The notes under the pieces are model-generated. The model worked only from the letters and a program-made list of their open reading frames with translations. It was not told where the DNA came from and made no database searches. Both the position numbers and the translations under genes were made by a program. A stretch of DNA of 64,000 nucleotides from Agaribacillus aureus (lineage in GTDB: Bacteria > Bacteroidota > Bacteroidia > Cytophagales > Cyclobacteriaceae): the NCBI GenBank assembly GCA_030442055.1, contig JAUJEB010000004.1, forward strand, positions 744,001-808,000, written 5' to 3'. This document shows positions 53,234-64,000 of this stretch, in pieces; position 1 is the stretch's first letter, and the number at the start of each line of letters is the position of its first letter.

Positions 53234-54163
53234 TTGCAAAAATTGAATATTGTTGTCGCAAAAAACATAAGTAAAAAATTTGGTGATCACCAGGCCTTGG
53301 ACCAGGTAGATCTAAACATACCACAAGGCGCTATTTTTGGTTTATTAGGTCCAAACGGAGCGGGAAAAACCACCTTCATCAGAATTGTAAATCAAATCAT
53401 CACTAATGACGAAGGAGAAATTTACATCAACGATGAAAAACTGGCTTCCCATCATATCAGAGACATTGGCTACTTGCCTGAGGAAAGAGGGCTTTACAAA
53501 AAAATGAAGGTCGGAGAGCAGCTCCTGTATCTGGCCCGGCTGAAGGGTGTTGCCAAAAGCGAAGCCACTAAAAAAATCAATGAGTGGTTGACTAAATTTG
53601 ACCTGAAGGAATGGAAGAACAAAAATATTGAAGACCTCTCAAAGGGAATGCAGCAAAAAATTCAATTTATTGCTACCATTATCCATAGTCCCAGTTTAAT
53701 CATCCTGGACGAGCCGTTTTCCGGGTTTGACCCTATTAATGCCAGCCTGATCAAAGATGAGATTCTCAAGATCAGGGATCAGGGCAGCACCATCATTTTT
53801 TCTACCCACCGAATGGAATCGGTAGAAGAGTTATGCGATCACATCGCGCTCATTAACCGGTCAAAAAAAATACTGGATGGTCCCAAATTAGCCATTAAGG
53901 AACAATTCAGAACTAATACATTTGAAGTAATACATAAAGGAGATATCAGCCGGTTAAACCCGTCTGACTACGATATTGGTGAAAATATAAGGTTTGACGG
54001 AGATACGGAAAAGGCCCTGATACAGATAAAAAACGGAAATTCCCCAAATCATTTATTAAGCGATCTGATCGCACTGACGGAGGTGCACGGGTTTACCGAA
54101 AAAATACCCAGTATCAACGATATTTTTATTGCGAAAGTCAAAGAGGAAAATAACCATGAATAA
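53234..54163 (+). CDS. ABC transporter ATP-binding protein (NatA-like)
   Basis: 309 residues from a TTG (QKLNIVVAKNISKKFGDHQALDQV). Walker A GPNGAGKTTF, signature DLSKGMQQKIQF, Walker B LIILDEPFSGFDP and switch STHRMES. C-terminal ~90 residues are the DUF4162-like tail of NatA types. Its stop overlaps the permease ATG by 8 bp. Likely exports Na+ or another small solute with the permease. Confidence 0.94.
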   Translation: MQKLNIVVAKNISKKFGDHQALDQVDLNIPQGAIFGLLGPNGAGKTTFIRIVNQIITNDEGEIYINDEKLASHHIRDIGYLPEERGLYKKMKVGEQLLYLARLKGVAKSEATKKINEWLTKFDLKEWKNKNIEDLSKGMQQKIQFIATIIHSPSLIILDEPFSGFDPINASLIKDEILKIRDQGSTIIFSTHRMESVEELCDHIALINRSKKILDGPKLAIKEQFRTNTFEVIHKGDISRLNPSDYDIGENIRFDGDTEKALIQIKNGNSPNHLLSDLIALTEVHGFTEKIPSINDIFIAKVKEENNHE

Positions 54164-55448
54164 AATATGGCTTATCATCAAGCGGGAATATTTTTCCAGG
54201 ATAAGGAAAAAATCTTTCATTATCATGTCCATTCTCGGGCCTTTGCTTTTTGGCGGCATATTGGTAGTTCCGATTTGGTTGGCTACCCGCGACAACCCGG
54301 AGAAGCTGGTGGTTGTGAAGGATGAAAGCGGTTTCTTTGACCATAAATTAAATGCCAACAACATTCAATTTGTCTACACCACCGAAAGAATAGAACATTT
54401 ATTGTTGCAGGATAGCACTATCCTACACATCCCCCCTATTGATTTAAAAAGGACGGTAGATATATTTTTGTATGGAGAAAATAATCACGGGATTGATTTT
54501 GAAAATCGTATCAAAAACAGCCTGGAAAGGGAGCTTCGAAAAATAAGACTTTCCAGGTTGGGGCTGAACCAAGGCAAACTCGATAGTCTCAATACCAGGG
54601 TCAACCTTCAAACCAAAAACTCGCAAACCGGTGAAGCGGAAGCCGACTCCGGCGTAGCCAGTATTGTTGGCTATATTGGCGCTTTTGCCATCTATATGTT
54701 TATATTTATTTACGGCGCCCAGGTAATGCGCGGCGTCGCGGAAGAAAAGACAAACAGGATCATTGAGATCATAATTTCTTCGGTAAAACCATTTCAATTG
54801 ATGATGGGAAAAATTGTGGGCATTGCCCTGGTAGTGCTCACACAATTAACCGTCTGGATCACCCTCACCTCCGCCATCTACCTGGGGATTTCAGCCTATT
54901 ATTCCGATGAAATGAAATTGCTAGCAGAAACCCAAAGCGCACAATCGACATTGAGCAGCCCCGGTATGAACAAAATCGAGCAGGCCAAAATGCTTAGTGA
55001 GGTAAAAGATAAAATTGAAGGCTTCCCTGTTTTTAAGACGGTTTTTTCCTTCATTTTCTATTTTTTAGCCGGTTATTTAATGTATGCGGCCTTGTTTGCC
55101 ATGGTGGGGTCAGCAGTGGATAGCATGGAGGATTCGCAACAATTTATGCTCCCAATCACCATTCCGCTTATCGGCTCCATCATTGTACTGGGCGCTGTAT
55201 TACAGGATCCCCATGGCTCCCTGGCTTTTTGGATGTCGATGATCCCGCTAACTTCCCCGGTAGTCATGATGATGCGGGTGCCATTCGATGTGCCTGACCT
55301 TGAATTATTATTATCTATGTTTCTTTTAATAGGGGGATTTATATCTACTACCTGGTTTGCCGGAAGAGTATATAGAATAGGTATTTTGATGCATGGCTCC
55401 AAAGTCAACTACAAAACCCTGTGGAAATGGTTTTTTATGAATAACTGA
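54156..55448 (+). CDS. ABC-2 type transporter permease (NatB-like)
   Basis: 430 residues from MNKIWLIIKREYFSRIRKKSF; nine residues of an earlier frame start are excluded since ATG 54156 gives the family N-terminus. TM1 at about 23-43, a large extracytoplasmic domain (45-175) and five to six helices in the C-terminal half (AIYMFIFIYGAQVMRGVAEEKTNRIIEI). Pairs with the ATPase gene just upstream. Confidence 0.92.
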   Translation: MNKIWLIIKREYFSRIRKKSFIIMSILGPLLFGGILVVPIWLATRDNPEKLVVVKDESGFFDHKLNANNIQFVYTTERIEHLLLQDSTILHIPPIDLKRTVDIFLYGENNHGIDFENRIKNSLERELRKIRLSRLGLNQGKLDSLNTRVNLQTKNSQTGEAEADSGVASIVGYIGAFAIYMFIFIYGAQVMRGVAEEKTNRIIEIIISSVKPFQLMMGKIVGIALVVLTQLTVWITLTSAIYLGISAYYSDEMKLLAETQSAQSTLSSPGMNKIEQAKMLSEVKDKIEGFPVFKTVFSFIFYFLAGYLMYAALFAMVGSAVDSMEDSQQFMLPITIPLIGSIIVLGAVLQDPHGSLAFWMSMIPLTSPVVMMMRVPFDVPDLELLLSMFLLIGGFISTTWFAGRVYRIGILMHGSKVNYKTLWKWFFMNN

Positions 55449-55459
55449 CCAATTGTAAT

Positions 55460-55684
55460 ATGGAACAAAATATAGGTAAATATATCATAGTCACCGGGGC
55501 TGTCATCCTGATAATAGGTATAATTTTCTATTTTTTCCACGACAAACTGCAATGGATCGGAAGGCTGCCAGGGGATATCAGGGTGGAGAAACCTAATTTT
55601 AGATTTTACTTCCCCATTACGACTATGATCCTGGCCAGCATCGTGCTAAGTCTTCTGTTATGGATATTCAGGAAAATCTTTTGA
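55460..55684 (+). CDS. DUF2905 small membrane protein
   Basis: 74 residues with two helices and the DUF2905 signature IGRLPGDIRVEKPNFRFYFPITTMIL. Function unknown, widely conserved. It starts 11 bp after the permease stop and is likely co-transcribed. Confidence 0.9.
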   Translation: MEQNIGKYIIVTGAVILIIGIIFYFFHDKLQWIGRLPGDIRVEKPNFRFYFPITTMILASIVLSLLLWIFRKIF

Positions 55685-55798
55685 CAGCATCCTCAGGCTA
55701 AAACGCCTAAAACAATAATAATTAATTAAATTAGCGATTTAAAATCCTCTAGACTTGCCTGAATACGCATTCTACGGGATAATTGCACTGATTTTTCT

Positions 55799-57004
55799 AT
55801 GGCACAGAACGATGGCTTTAATATCTACCAGAATAATTCCAGAATTAAATGGGTAGTATTGGTCGTTGCCGTAGTGATTAGCGCCACCTCAATTTACTAC
55901 ACCAACCTACTCGTAGAGGAGTTTAAATTGAGGGAGGAAAAGATGATAGAGCTACATGCCAACATCCTCGAATATACCGCCAATGTATTCGACTACGATG
56001 AAAATATAACATTTTACTCGGATATACTTACCTCTAACACTTCCGTACCACTGATCCTTACCGATTCCGTTGATAACATTCTATCAACACGCAACATTAA
56101 AATGCGCCCCGATATCACGGAAGAGGCACGGGTCAAGATTGAGAAAAAAGAGCTGGCCGTCATGAAGGAAGCCTATGAACCCATTCTGGTGACGGTACGC
56201 GACCTGGAAAATGATGAGGTGATCAACTATCAATACGTTTATTATCGAAACTCCGATTTATTATCCCAACTAAAATATTACCCGTACATTCAGCTGTCTG
56301 TTATATTTATATTCGGGTTGATTGTATATATGATCTTCAGCTATTCCAAAACCGCTGAGCAAAACAGGATTTGGGCCGGGCTTGCCAAAGAAACCGCCCA
56401 TCAGCTAGGCACACCCCTGTCATCCCTGATGGCCTGGGTGGAATACTTCAGGGCCGATGAAAATCAGGCCAACCAGGAAATTGCCATGGAATTGGACAAA
56501 GACATCAAAAGATTGGAGATGATCACATCCAGGTTTTCCAATATTGGTTCCGTACCCCTTCTCCAGGAAGAAAATGTCTATGAAATTATCAGGGATACAG
56601 TGAACTACCTGGAATCGAGAGTTTCCTCCAAGGTGAATTTTGATATTAATACCGTCACCACCGAAACCTATGCCGATTTGAACAAACCCTTATTCGAATG
56701 GGTGATAGAAAATATCTGCAAAAACGCGGTAGATGCCATGAGTGGGGTGGGTACTATTACAATTAACGTTATCAAAGCCAATGAAGGTAGAGTCATTATC
56801 GATATATCGGACACCGGAAAGGGCATTCCAAAAGCCAATATTAAAAAGATTTTTTCTCCCGGTTTCAGCACCAAAAAGAGAGGATGGGGATTGGGGCTAA
56901 CGCTCGTCAAAAGGATTATCAACAACTATCATAAGGGGCAAATTTTCGTAAAATCCTCAGAACCAGACGCGGGGACAACCTTTCGGATTATTTTGAAAAC
57001 TTAG
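55799..57004 (+). CDS. Membrane sensor histidine kinase
   Basis: 401 residues. TM1 17-35, periplasmic sensor (36-160), TM2 162-181. HisKA domain with H201 in KETAHQLGTPLSSL, then ATPase motifs NICKNAVDAM (N box), DISDTGKGIP (G1) and WGLGLTLVKRI (G2). No response regulator gene adjacent, so it is an orphan kinase here. Signal unknown. Confidence 0.93.
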   Translation: MAQNDGFNIYQNNSRIKWVVLVVAVVISATSIYYTNLLVEEFKLREEKMIELHANILEYTANVFDYDENITFYSDILTSNTSVPLILTDSVDNILSTRNIKMRPDITEEARVKIEKKELAVMKEAYEPILVTVRDLENDEVINYQYVYYRNSDLLSQLKYYPYIQLSVIFIFGLIVYMIFSYSKTAEQNRIWAGLAKETAHQLGTPLSSLMAWVEYFRADENQANQEIAMELDKDIKRLEMITSRFSNIGSVPLLQEENVYEIIRDTVNYLESRVSSKVNFDINTVTTETYADLNKPLFEWVIENICKNAVDAMSGVGTITINVIKANEGRVIIDISDTGKGIPKANIKKIFSPGFSTKKRGWGLGLTLVKRIINNYHKGQIFVKSSEPDAGTTFRIILKT

Positions 57005-57090
57005 GCGATTTGCGGCCTTTAAACACGCCATTTACTGCTTCAAACCCACTGTGAAACGAGCAAATAAATATTCTGAAATTCCTATCATAT

Positions 57091-57125
57091 TACCTTTGCT
57101 TTAAATAATTAATCGTTTAGATTTG
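57091..57125 (+). promoter_or_regulatory. Two promoter -7 elements upstream of atpD
   Basis: TACCTTTG (57091-57098) and TAGATTTG (57118-57125) both match TAnnTTTG; atpD starts at 57173. Either or both may be used. Confidence 0.5.
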
Positions 57126-57166
57126 CAGTCTGAAAATTTAACGTGAAAATTCAATTTAAGAATTAA

Positions 57167-58675
<1,509 letters not shown>

Positions 58676-58702
58676 AGTCGAACCGGTTACTATTTATTTG
58701 AT

Positions 58703-58948
58703 ATGCATTTAGAAATTATTACACCGGACAAAAAGGTCTTTGAAGGGGAGGTAGAATCTGCTACTTTCCCCGGGACTGACGGTTCTTTCCAGGTACTTAA
58801 GGATCACGCTCCATTAATTAGCTCTCTAAGCAAGGGAGATTTGGTTTACCAAGATACCGATGGCACTCATAGTTTGGTGGTCGATGGAGGCGTTGTGGAA
58901 GTACTTAATAATAATGTCATCGTTCTGGCTGAATCCGTCTTGGATTGA
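58703..58948 (+). CDS. atpC: ATP synthase F1 subunit epsilon (short form)
   Basis: 81 residues covering only the N-terminal beta sandwich (MHLEIITPDKKVFEGEVES, FPGTDGSFQVLKDHAPLISSL). The C-terminal helical hairpin that inhibits ATP hydrolysis in E. coli is absent, a common state in this phylum. Confidence 0.95.
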   Translation: MHLEIITPDKKVFEGEVESATFPGTDGSFQVLKDHAPLISSLSKGDLVYQDTDGTHSLVVDGGVVEVLNNNVIVLAESVLD

Positions 58949-58976
58949 TAGCTTCTGTCTGGAGTTTCTGATCTTT

Positions 58977-58994
58977 CATCCGCCCAAACGGATG
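58977..58994. terminator. Hairpin between converging atpC and membrane-protein gene
   Basis: CATCCG and CGGATG (6-bp stem, CCCAAA loop). No T-run follows on either strand, so terminator status is weak. Confidence 0.3.
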
Positions 58995-59033
58995 TATAAT
59001 CAACCGTTTATCTAAGAAAAAGCAAAACCAGCG

Positions 59034-59363
59034 TTACTGGGAGTTATCTTTTTTACCCGTGAAAATTTGTTGCATTCTTTTAAAGAACCTTTTTTCGAAT
59101 GCCCAGAAGAATTTAAACTGGCCGAAAAGAAATGCATAAACCAGCAGTACTACCTGGTATAGAGGCAATATTAACAAGTAATACAAAAAACTATAAAGGA
59201 TTGAATTGCGAGCCTCCTCTCCCAGCAACCCCAGAATAGGCCGCTTTAAGAACAAAACTGTAAAGCCGGTACATGCAAAAACCAACAATACCACGACTAC
59301 CTGAAAAAGGCTATTTAACTGCCATCGCTTTTTGAGCTTCTCAAAAAAGTTCTTTTCTTCCAT
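59034..59363 (-). CDS. Small membrane protein (unknown family)
   Basis: 109 residues with two membrane segments (VVVVLLVFACTGFTVLFL and FLYYLLILPLYQVVLLVYAFLFGQF) and a basic C-terminus (KRFFKRMQQIFTGKK). Similar proteins occur widely in Bacteroidota with no assigned role. 5 bp after the phosphatase gene, thus probably co-transcribed. Confidence 0.75.
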   Translation of the reverse strand: MEEKNFFEKLKKRWQLNSLFQVVVVLLVFACTGFTVLFLKRPILGLLGEEARNSILYSFLYYLLILPLYQVVLLVYAFLFGQFKFFWAFEKRFFKRMQQIFTGKKDNSQ

Positions 59364-59368
59364 AAACC

Positions 59369-59875
59369 TTAGAATTTTAATACCTGAACCTTGGCAACCC
59401 CCAACTCCACCAGGTTAACAACAAAAAGCTTGTCATATTCATTTTCATCCAACTGCTGAAAATCCTCCTTGCCGGTAAGATAGTTAACCAGTCCGGGAAT
59501 CGTATTTGAATGGCCGACAATCAGGTAATTATCGTTGCTGTTTTCTACAAGAATCTCCTGAAGAAAGTCTTTATCATGGGCATTATAAATCTCGATTGAC
59601 ATATTTTTACTGTCAGCCAGCGGGGCAACCGTATTTTTGGTCCGTAAAAAGTCAGTAGCATAAATAGTTTTAAAATCTACTTCTTCCAATAGCTCCATCA
59701 ATCGCATGGCTCTTTGCTTTCCCAACTCGTTTAACGCCGGGTCTTCTCCGCCATCCTTGGCCTTTTCCGCATGACGCAATAAGTAGAGGGTAGTTAATGA
59801 TGGTTGCTGACTTTTGACTGAACACGATTGTCCAAAAGTAATTGCCCAAATGAATATGACCAGATATCTGCCCAT
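59369..59875 (-). CDS. Secreted histidine phosphatase (SixA-like)
   Basis: 168 residues from MGRYLVIFIWAITF; an upstream frame start lacks signal character. The N-terminus ends in FGQSC, a lipobox-like site. Catalytic motif LLRHAEKA and C-terminal LIVGHSNT are present, as in the phosphoglycerate-mutase/SixA superfamily. Periplasmic lipoprotein phosphatase, substrate unknown. Confidence 0.85.
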   Translation of the reverse strand: MGRYLVIFIWAITFGQSCSVKSQQPSLTTLYLLRHAEKAKDGGEDPALNELGKQRAMRLMELLEEVDFKTIYATDFLRTKNTVAPLADSKNMSIEIYNAHDKDFLQEILVENSNDNYLIVGHSNTIPGLVNYLTGKEDFQQLDENEYDKLFVVNLVELGVAKVQVLKF

Positions 59876-59903
59876 AATGAAATTATTTAAATTTAAAATG
59901 TTC

Positions 59904-60599
59904 CTACCGGAAATCCCGGAACAATTTCCACATCTCACTATTTGTCGGACGGGTATCAAGTGTTACCAATTTATCTTTCACTGGATGGGAAAAACGCAAG
60001 GCCTTGGCATGTAACTGAATACTTCCATCCCTGTTGGCGCGATTGAACCCATATTTAACGTCGCCTACAATCGGACAACCAATCTCCGCCAGCTGAGCTC
60101 TTATCTGATGGGGCCTGCCTGTCAGAGGTTCGACCTCCAATAAATAAAATTCGCCGATCCGTCCTAACATCCGGTACTCTAAAATAGCTTTTTTGGCGCC
60201 ATTTTTATCGCTTTTGTGAACTCTGGCGATATTTTTTTGTCGATCTTTCAGCAGCCAGTGGGTCAACCTGCCCTCTTCATCAGGTGGCCGCTGCTTTACC
60301 ATCGCCCAATATGTCTTGGATATCTCTCTTCGCTGAAATAGTTTTGTCATTCTTTCCAGGGCCTTGGAGGTTTTAGCCAATATCACCAAACCACTAACAG
60401 GTCGATCAATTCTGTGTACCAGTCCCAAAAAGATGTTACCCGGTTTGTTGTAAGTATCCTTAAGATACTTCTTGTATAAATCAACTAGCGTAAAATCACC
60501 GGTTTTATCTCCCTGCACCAATATTCCTGCTGGCTTATGGACAATCAGCAAATGATTATCCTCATAGACTATTTCGTACTTAAGCTTCAAAACCGACAA
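59904..60599 (-). CDS. RluA-family pseudouridine synthase
   Basis: 231 residues, catalytic core only (no S4 domain). Motif VHRIDRPVSGLVILAKT contains the catalytic Asp; GRPHQIRAQLAEIGCPIVGDVKYG is the second signature. Isomerises uridine in rRNA or tRNA; the target cannot be told. Likely in an operon with the downstream phosphatase. Confidence 0.93.
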   Translation of the reverse strand: MSVLKLKYEIVYEDNHLLIVHKPAGILVQGDKTGDFTLVDLYKKYLKDTYNKPGNIFLGLVHRIDRPVSGLVILAKTSKALERMTKLFQRREISKTYWAMVKQRPPDEEGRLTHWLLKDRQKNIARVHKSDKNGAKKAILEYRMLGRIGEFYLLEVEPLTGRPHQIRAQLAEIGCPIVGDVKYGFNRANRDGSIQLHAKALRFSHPVKDKLVTLDTRPTNSEMWKLFRDFR

Positions 60600-60799
60600 A
60601 TTACTGTGGTATAGTTATAACACTGATTTTACTGTCACTTACCCAAGAGCTACCCTATAAAACACATATCCGAAGATTAAGATAGCCATGGACTCTTCAA
60701 AAAAAATAATAAAAAACCGGAAACCGGTATATTTTAAAATGTTTTTCGTCTATTTCTCAGGATGCACCGATATCAAAATTTCTTTTAAGATCACAGCCA

Positions 60800-62380
60800 T
60801 TAATATTCTGAGGTAAAATGAAAATTGATCTCCGGGAAATTGTCCTGAACCATCTGCAGCCAGGCTTTGGTTTCCGCCATGAATACCAGTTTGCCATCCT
60901 TGTCATGGGCAATATGCCGGTACTTTGACTTTATAAACTCGTCCAGTTTCTTTTTATCATTGCTGCTAACCCAGCACGCTTTGAATAAATTGATAGGAAC
61001 AAACCGGCAAGTGGCGCCATATTCATTTTTCAGTCTATGCTGGATGACCTCAAACTGTAATGCGCCAACAGTTCCAACTACCTTCCGGTTTCCCATTTCA
61101 TAGTTAAAGATTTGGGCTACCCCCTCTTCCATCAACTGATCCAGTCCTTTACTCAGCTGTTTTGATTTCATAGCATCCTGATTGATCACCTCTTTAAATA
61201 TCTCAGGAGAAAAACTGGGAATTCCTTTGTAGTTGGCTTTTTCCCCTTCTGTAAGCGCGTCCCCTATCTTCAGGTTGCCGGTGTCGTATATTCCGATGAT
61301 GTCGCCGGGCCAGGCTTCATCAATAGTTTCCCTATCCTGTGCGAGGAAGGCGGTGGCATTTGAAAATCTAAAGTTTTTTTCCAATCGCACGTGATGATAG
61401 TTTTTACCCCTTTCAAATTTTCCGGAGCACACCCTGATAAAGGCTATTCGGTTTCGGTGTCGCGGATCCATATTAGCATGGATCTTAAACACAAACCCAG
61501 AAAACTTATTTTCATCAGGTTGAACAATCCTTTGCTCGGTTTCTCTTGATTTAGGTGGTGGCGCAATATTAATAAAAGTGTCGAGCAACTCTTTTACACC
61601 AAAATTATTAACTGCACTGCCAAAAAATACCGGTGCCACATTGCCGGACAGATAGTCGTCGACGGCAAATTCGGGATAAACGCCCTCCACCAGTTCAATA
61701 TCCTCACGTAAACCTGCCGCATCCAGATCGCCTATCTTTTCCTCCAGTATGCTGTCATGAATGTTCTCAATGGCGATACCGGTCTCCTCGAGCTTCTTTT
61801 TGCTGGGCTCAAAAAGATAAAGACTTTTATCAAAAAGGTTATAAACACCCTTGAAACTTTTTCCCATACCGATCGGCCAACTTAACGGTCTGACCTTAAT
61901 AGACAACTTTTCCTCGATTTCATCCAGCAGTTCATAAGGATCCCTACCCTCCCTGTCCAGTTTGTTGATAAAACAAATGACCGGCGTATTGCGCATACGG
62001 CAGACCTCCATCAGCTTTTCGGTTTGCTTTTCCACTCCCTTGACGCAATCAATAACCATTATCACGCTGTCAACGGCTGTTAAGGTACGATAAGTATCTT
62101 CTGCAAAATCCTGGTGCCCCGGGGTATCCAGGATGTTAATTTTTTTGTCTTTATAATTAAATCCCATGACGGAGGTGGCCACCGAGATACCTCTTTGTTT
62201 TTCAATCTCCATCCAATCCGAGCGGGCATGATCTTTTATCTTATTAGATTTCACGGCACCGGCTGATTGAATTGCCCCGCCAAATAAAAGTAATTTCTCG
62301 GTAAGCGTGGTTTTACCGGCATCGGGGTGACTTATGATTCCGAATGTCCGTCTTTTTTCAATCTGTTTTGTTAATTCCAT
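60800..62380 (-). CDS. prfC: Peptide chain release factor 3
   Basis: 526 residues from [16 protein letters not shown]; the longer frame adds 17 residues without support. G1 [19 protein letters not shown] (G2), DTPGHQDF (G3), [10 protein letters not shown] (G4). RF3 recycles RF1/RF2. Ends in [14 protein letters not shown] as expected. Divergent from dnaK. Confidence 0.97.
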   Translation of the reverse strand: MELTKQIEKRRTFGIISHPDAGKTTLTEKLLLFGGAIQSAGAVKSNKIKDHARSDWMEIEKQRGISVATSVMGFNYKDKKINILDTPGHQDFAEDTYRTLTAVDSVIMVIDCVKGVEKQTEKLMEVCRMRNTPVICFINKLDREGRDPYELLDEIEEKLSIKVRPLSWPIGMGKSFKGVYNLFDKSLYLFEPSKKKLEETGIAIENIHDSILEEKIGDLDAAGLREDIELVEGVYPEFAVDDYLSGNVAPVFFGSAVNNFGVKELLDTFINIAPPPKSRETEQRIVQPDENKFSGFVFKIHANMDPRHRNRIAFIRVCSGKFERGKNYHHVRLEKNFRFSNATAFLAQDRETIDEAWPGDIIGIYDTGNLKIGDALTEGEKANYKGIPSFSPEIFKEVINQDAMKSKQLSKGLDQLMEEGVAQIFNYEMGNRKVVGTVGALQFEVIQHRLKNEYGATCRFVPINLFKACWVSSNDKKKLDEFIKSKYRHIAHDKDGKLVFMAETKAWLQMVQDNFPEINFHFTSEY

Positions 62381-62651
62381 TTTTCTGTAATACTGCTTTA
62401 CAATCGTCTCCTCTCCTGTTTGGTTAGGCAAACTTTACCTGCTTTACCTTCTACATAGTCAACCGGGAGTATTTGAAAACACCTGTCAAGATAAATCAAA
62501 TGACATTACTCTTTTCGTAAAATAATGCCATCGACACATTTAACGGCTGCAAAAATAGGTATAATAACGACAATACTGCAATATTTTGAAGGGGATAGCT
62601 ATTATATAATGTCGTATTTTGTCGGCATATTCATTATTTAAAAACAAATTC

Positions 62652-62664
62652 TGCCAATCTGTCA
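62652..62664. promoter_or_regulatory. TGCCAATCTGTCA motif upstream of dnaK
   Basis: Imperfect palindrome resembling the TGCCAATTTGGCA upstream of grpE; 90 bp before the dnaK ATG. In the same gap (62381-62753) the word ATAGCTATT occurs twice about 80-90 bp apart, each followed by TATAA nearby. No gene in the gap. Confidence 0.5.
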
Positions 62665-62753
62665 CAAATGACCGTCTGAATAGCTATTGGTATAAACATT
62701 GATGAAAGGTTAAAAGTTGAACAGATTATTATAACCAAAGATAATTATATAAA

Positions 62754-64000
62754 ATGGGAAAAATTATAGGAATTGATTTAGGAACTACAAACTCTTGCGT
62801 GGCCGTGATGGAAGGGAATGAGCCGGTGGTTATTCCCAATAGTGAGGGAAGAAGAACCACACCATCAATTGTGGCTTTTTTAGACAATGGGAAAGGAGAA
62901 AGAAAAGTAGGTGATCCGGCCAAAAGGCAGGCTATTACCAATCCTAAAAATACCATCATGTCTGTGAAAAGATTCATGGGCAAAAAATATACGGATGTCG
63001 ATGCTGAAAGAAGGCATGTCTCCTACGATCTCGAAAAAGGTAATAACAACACAGTACGGATAAAAATCGGCGATAGACAATATACACCACAGGAAATCTC
63101 TGCTATGATTTTACAGAAAATGAAATCAACCGGCGAAGATTATCTTGGAACTTCCATTTCGGAGGCGGTGATCACAGTACCTGCTTATTTTAATGACGCC
63201 GAAAGACAGGCGACCAAAGAGGCAGGCCAAATCGCCGGTTTGGAAGTAAAAAGGATTATCAACGAACCTACGGCCGCCGCCCTGGCTTATGGCCTTGACA
63301 AAAAAAATCAGGATATGAAAATCGCCGTTTACGATTTGGGAGGCGGTACATTTGATATTTCAATCCTGGAATTGGGAGACGGTGTCTTTGAGGTAAAGTC
63401 CACCAACGGTGATGTACACCTGGGCGGTGACGATTTTGACATGGTTATTATTGACTGGCTAGCGGAAGAGTTCAAGAAAGACGAATCCATAGATCTGAGA
63501 AAAGATGCTATGGCATTACAAAGATTGAAAGAGGCTGCAGAAAAAGCAAAAATAGAATTATCAAGCTCTACCAGTACAGAAATCAACCTGCCTTATATCA
63601 TGCCGGTTGACGGAATTCCAAAACACCTTGTCAGAACATTAAGCCGGGCCAAATTTGAACAATTGGCAGATGAGTTGGTAAAACGAAGCCTGGAGCCCTG
63701 CAAAAAAGCATTAAGTGACGCCAACATGAGCACCTCGGAAATTGATGAAGTGATATTGGTAGGCGGATCTACCAGGATACCAAGGATCCAGGAAGAAGTA
63801 GAAAAATTCTTTGGCAAGAAACCATCAAAAGGTGTAAACCCTGATGAGGTAGTTGCCATAGGTGCTGCTATCCAGGGTGGGGTACTAACAGGAGAAGTAA
63901 AAGATGTGCTGTTGCTGGATGTGACGCCATTATCATTGGGGATTGAAACTATGGGAGGTGTGTTTACCAAATTAATTGAGGCCAATACTACCATCCCTAC
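62754..64000 (+). CDS. dnaK: Chaperone DnaK (partial, C-terminus outside window)
   Basis: 415 residues to the right edge of ~640. [18 protein letters not shown] (phosphate 1), [30 protein letters not shown] (phosphate 2), [14 protein letters not shown] (adenosine) and [16 protein letters not shown] (linker [10 protein letters not shown]) are all intact. HSP70 ATPase working with DnaJ/GrpE. Confidence 0.98.
   Translation, partial: MGKIIGIDLGTTNSCVAVMEGNEPVVIPNSEGRRTTPSIVAFLDNGKGERKVGDPAKRQAITNPKNTIMSVKRFMGKKYTDVDAERRHVSYDLEKGNNNTVRIKIGDRQYTPQEISAMILQKMKSTGEDYLGTSISEAVITVPAYFNDAERQATKEAGQIAGLEVKRIINEPTAAALAYGLDKKNQDMKIAVYDLGGGTFDISILELGDGVFEVKSTNGDVHLGGDDFDMVIIDWLAEEFKKDESIDLRKDAMALQRLKEAAEKAKIELSSSTSTEINLPYIMPVDGIPKHLVRTLSRAKFEQLADELVKRSLEPCKKALSDANMSTSEIDEVILVGGSTRIPRIQEEVEKFFGKKPSKGVNPDEVVAIGAAIQGGVLTGEVKDVLLLDVTPLSLGIETMGGVFTKLIEANTTIP

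Overview
The window reads as chromosomal DNA of a member of the Bacteroidota, most likely order Cytophagales. This is inferred from the sequence alone. The supporting signs are: TAnnTTTG promoter boxes (the Bacteroidota -7 element) in front of many genes and almost no Shine-Dalgarno sequences; several genes that seem to start at TTG; many small lipoproteins and SusD-free secreted proteins; a DUF4254 plus glycosyltransferase 9 pair; very large FtsX-type permeases; an atpD-atpC pair separated from the rest of the ATP synthase genes; and a DnaJ with the reduced zinc finger I associate with this group. No tRNA, rRNA, CRISPR array, integrase or transposase gene was found.

Layout. 1-3.5 kb: a partial MFS efflux gene, a transglutaminase-like protein, a tiny secreted protein and the molybdenum enzyme MsrP. 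3.5-7.0 kb: a 143-bp tandem repeat, then a minus-strand operon of class I methyltransferase, AIR-synthase-like protein, ThiE-like protein and, beyond a GC-rich repeat element, a Trm112-like zinc protein. The operon is preceded by a clear TPP riboswitch and a TAnnTTTG promoter, and is the most interesting locus here. 7.1-16 kb: a DUF697 membrane protein, a TetR regulator with an aldo/keto reductase, a 1137-residue beta-propeller/amidohydrolase fusion, an ArsR regulator with a companion gene, and lipoproteins. 16-24 kb: MITE-like inverted repeats, two small ORFs, YHS and SnoaL-like proteins, an AraC-type regulator with two HTH modules, an orphan FtsX permease, and an operon of lipoprotein, DUF547 and outer-membrane protein.

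24-35 kb: an HD-domain/Pycsar-effector fusion, mogA, trhO, yidD, a VWA membrane protein, a PhoX-like protein, an alkyltransferase-like protein without its cysteine, a sodium/solute symporter, clpS and recR. 35-49 kb: an NHL-repeat lipoprotein, an aminotransferase, the DUF4254/GT9 pair, small unknown proteins (one probably frameshifted), hemE, sdaAA, a Na+/Ca2+ exchanger, upp, an M42-like peptidase, hpt and adk. 49-64 kb: obgE, grpE-dnaJ, an ABC exporter pair, a histidine kinase, atpD-atpC, a pseudouridine synthase, prfC and the start of dnaK.

The right half (recR to dnaK) is mostly core housekeeping: nucleotide salvage (upp, hpt, adk), proteostasis (clpS, grpE, dnaJ, dnaK), translation (obgE, prfC) and energy (atpDC). 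The left half is accessory, with small regulator-target pairs, repeats and lineage-specific secreted proteins. MogA and MsrP are functionally linked through molybdenum cofactor although 23 kb apart.
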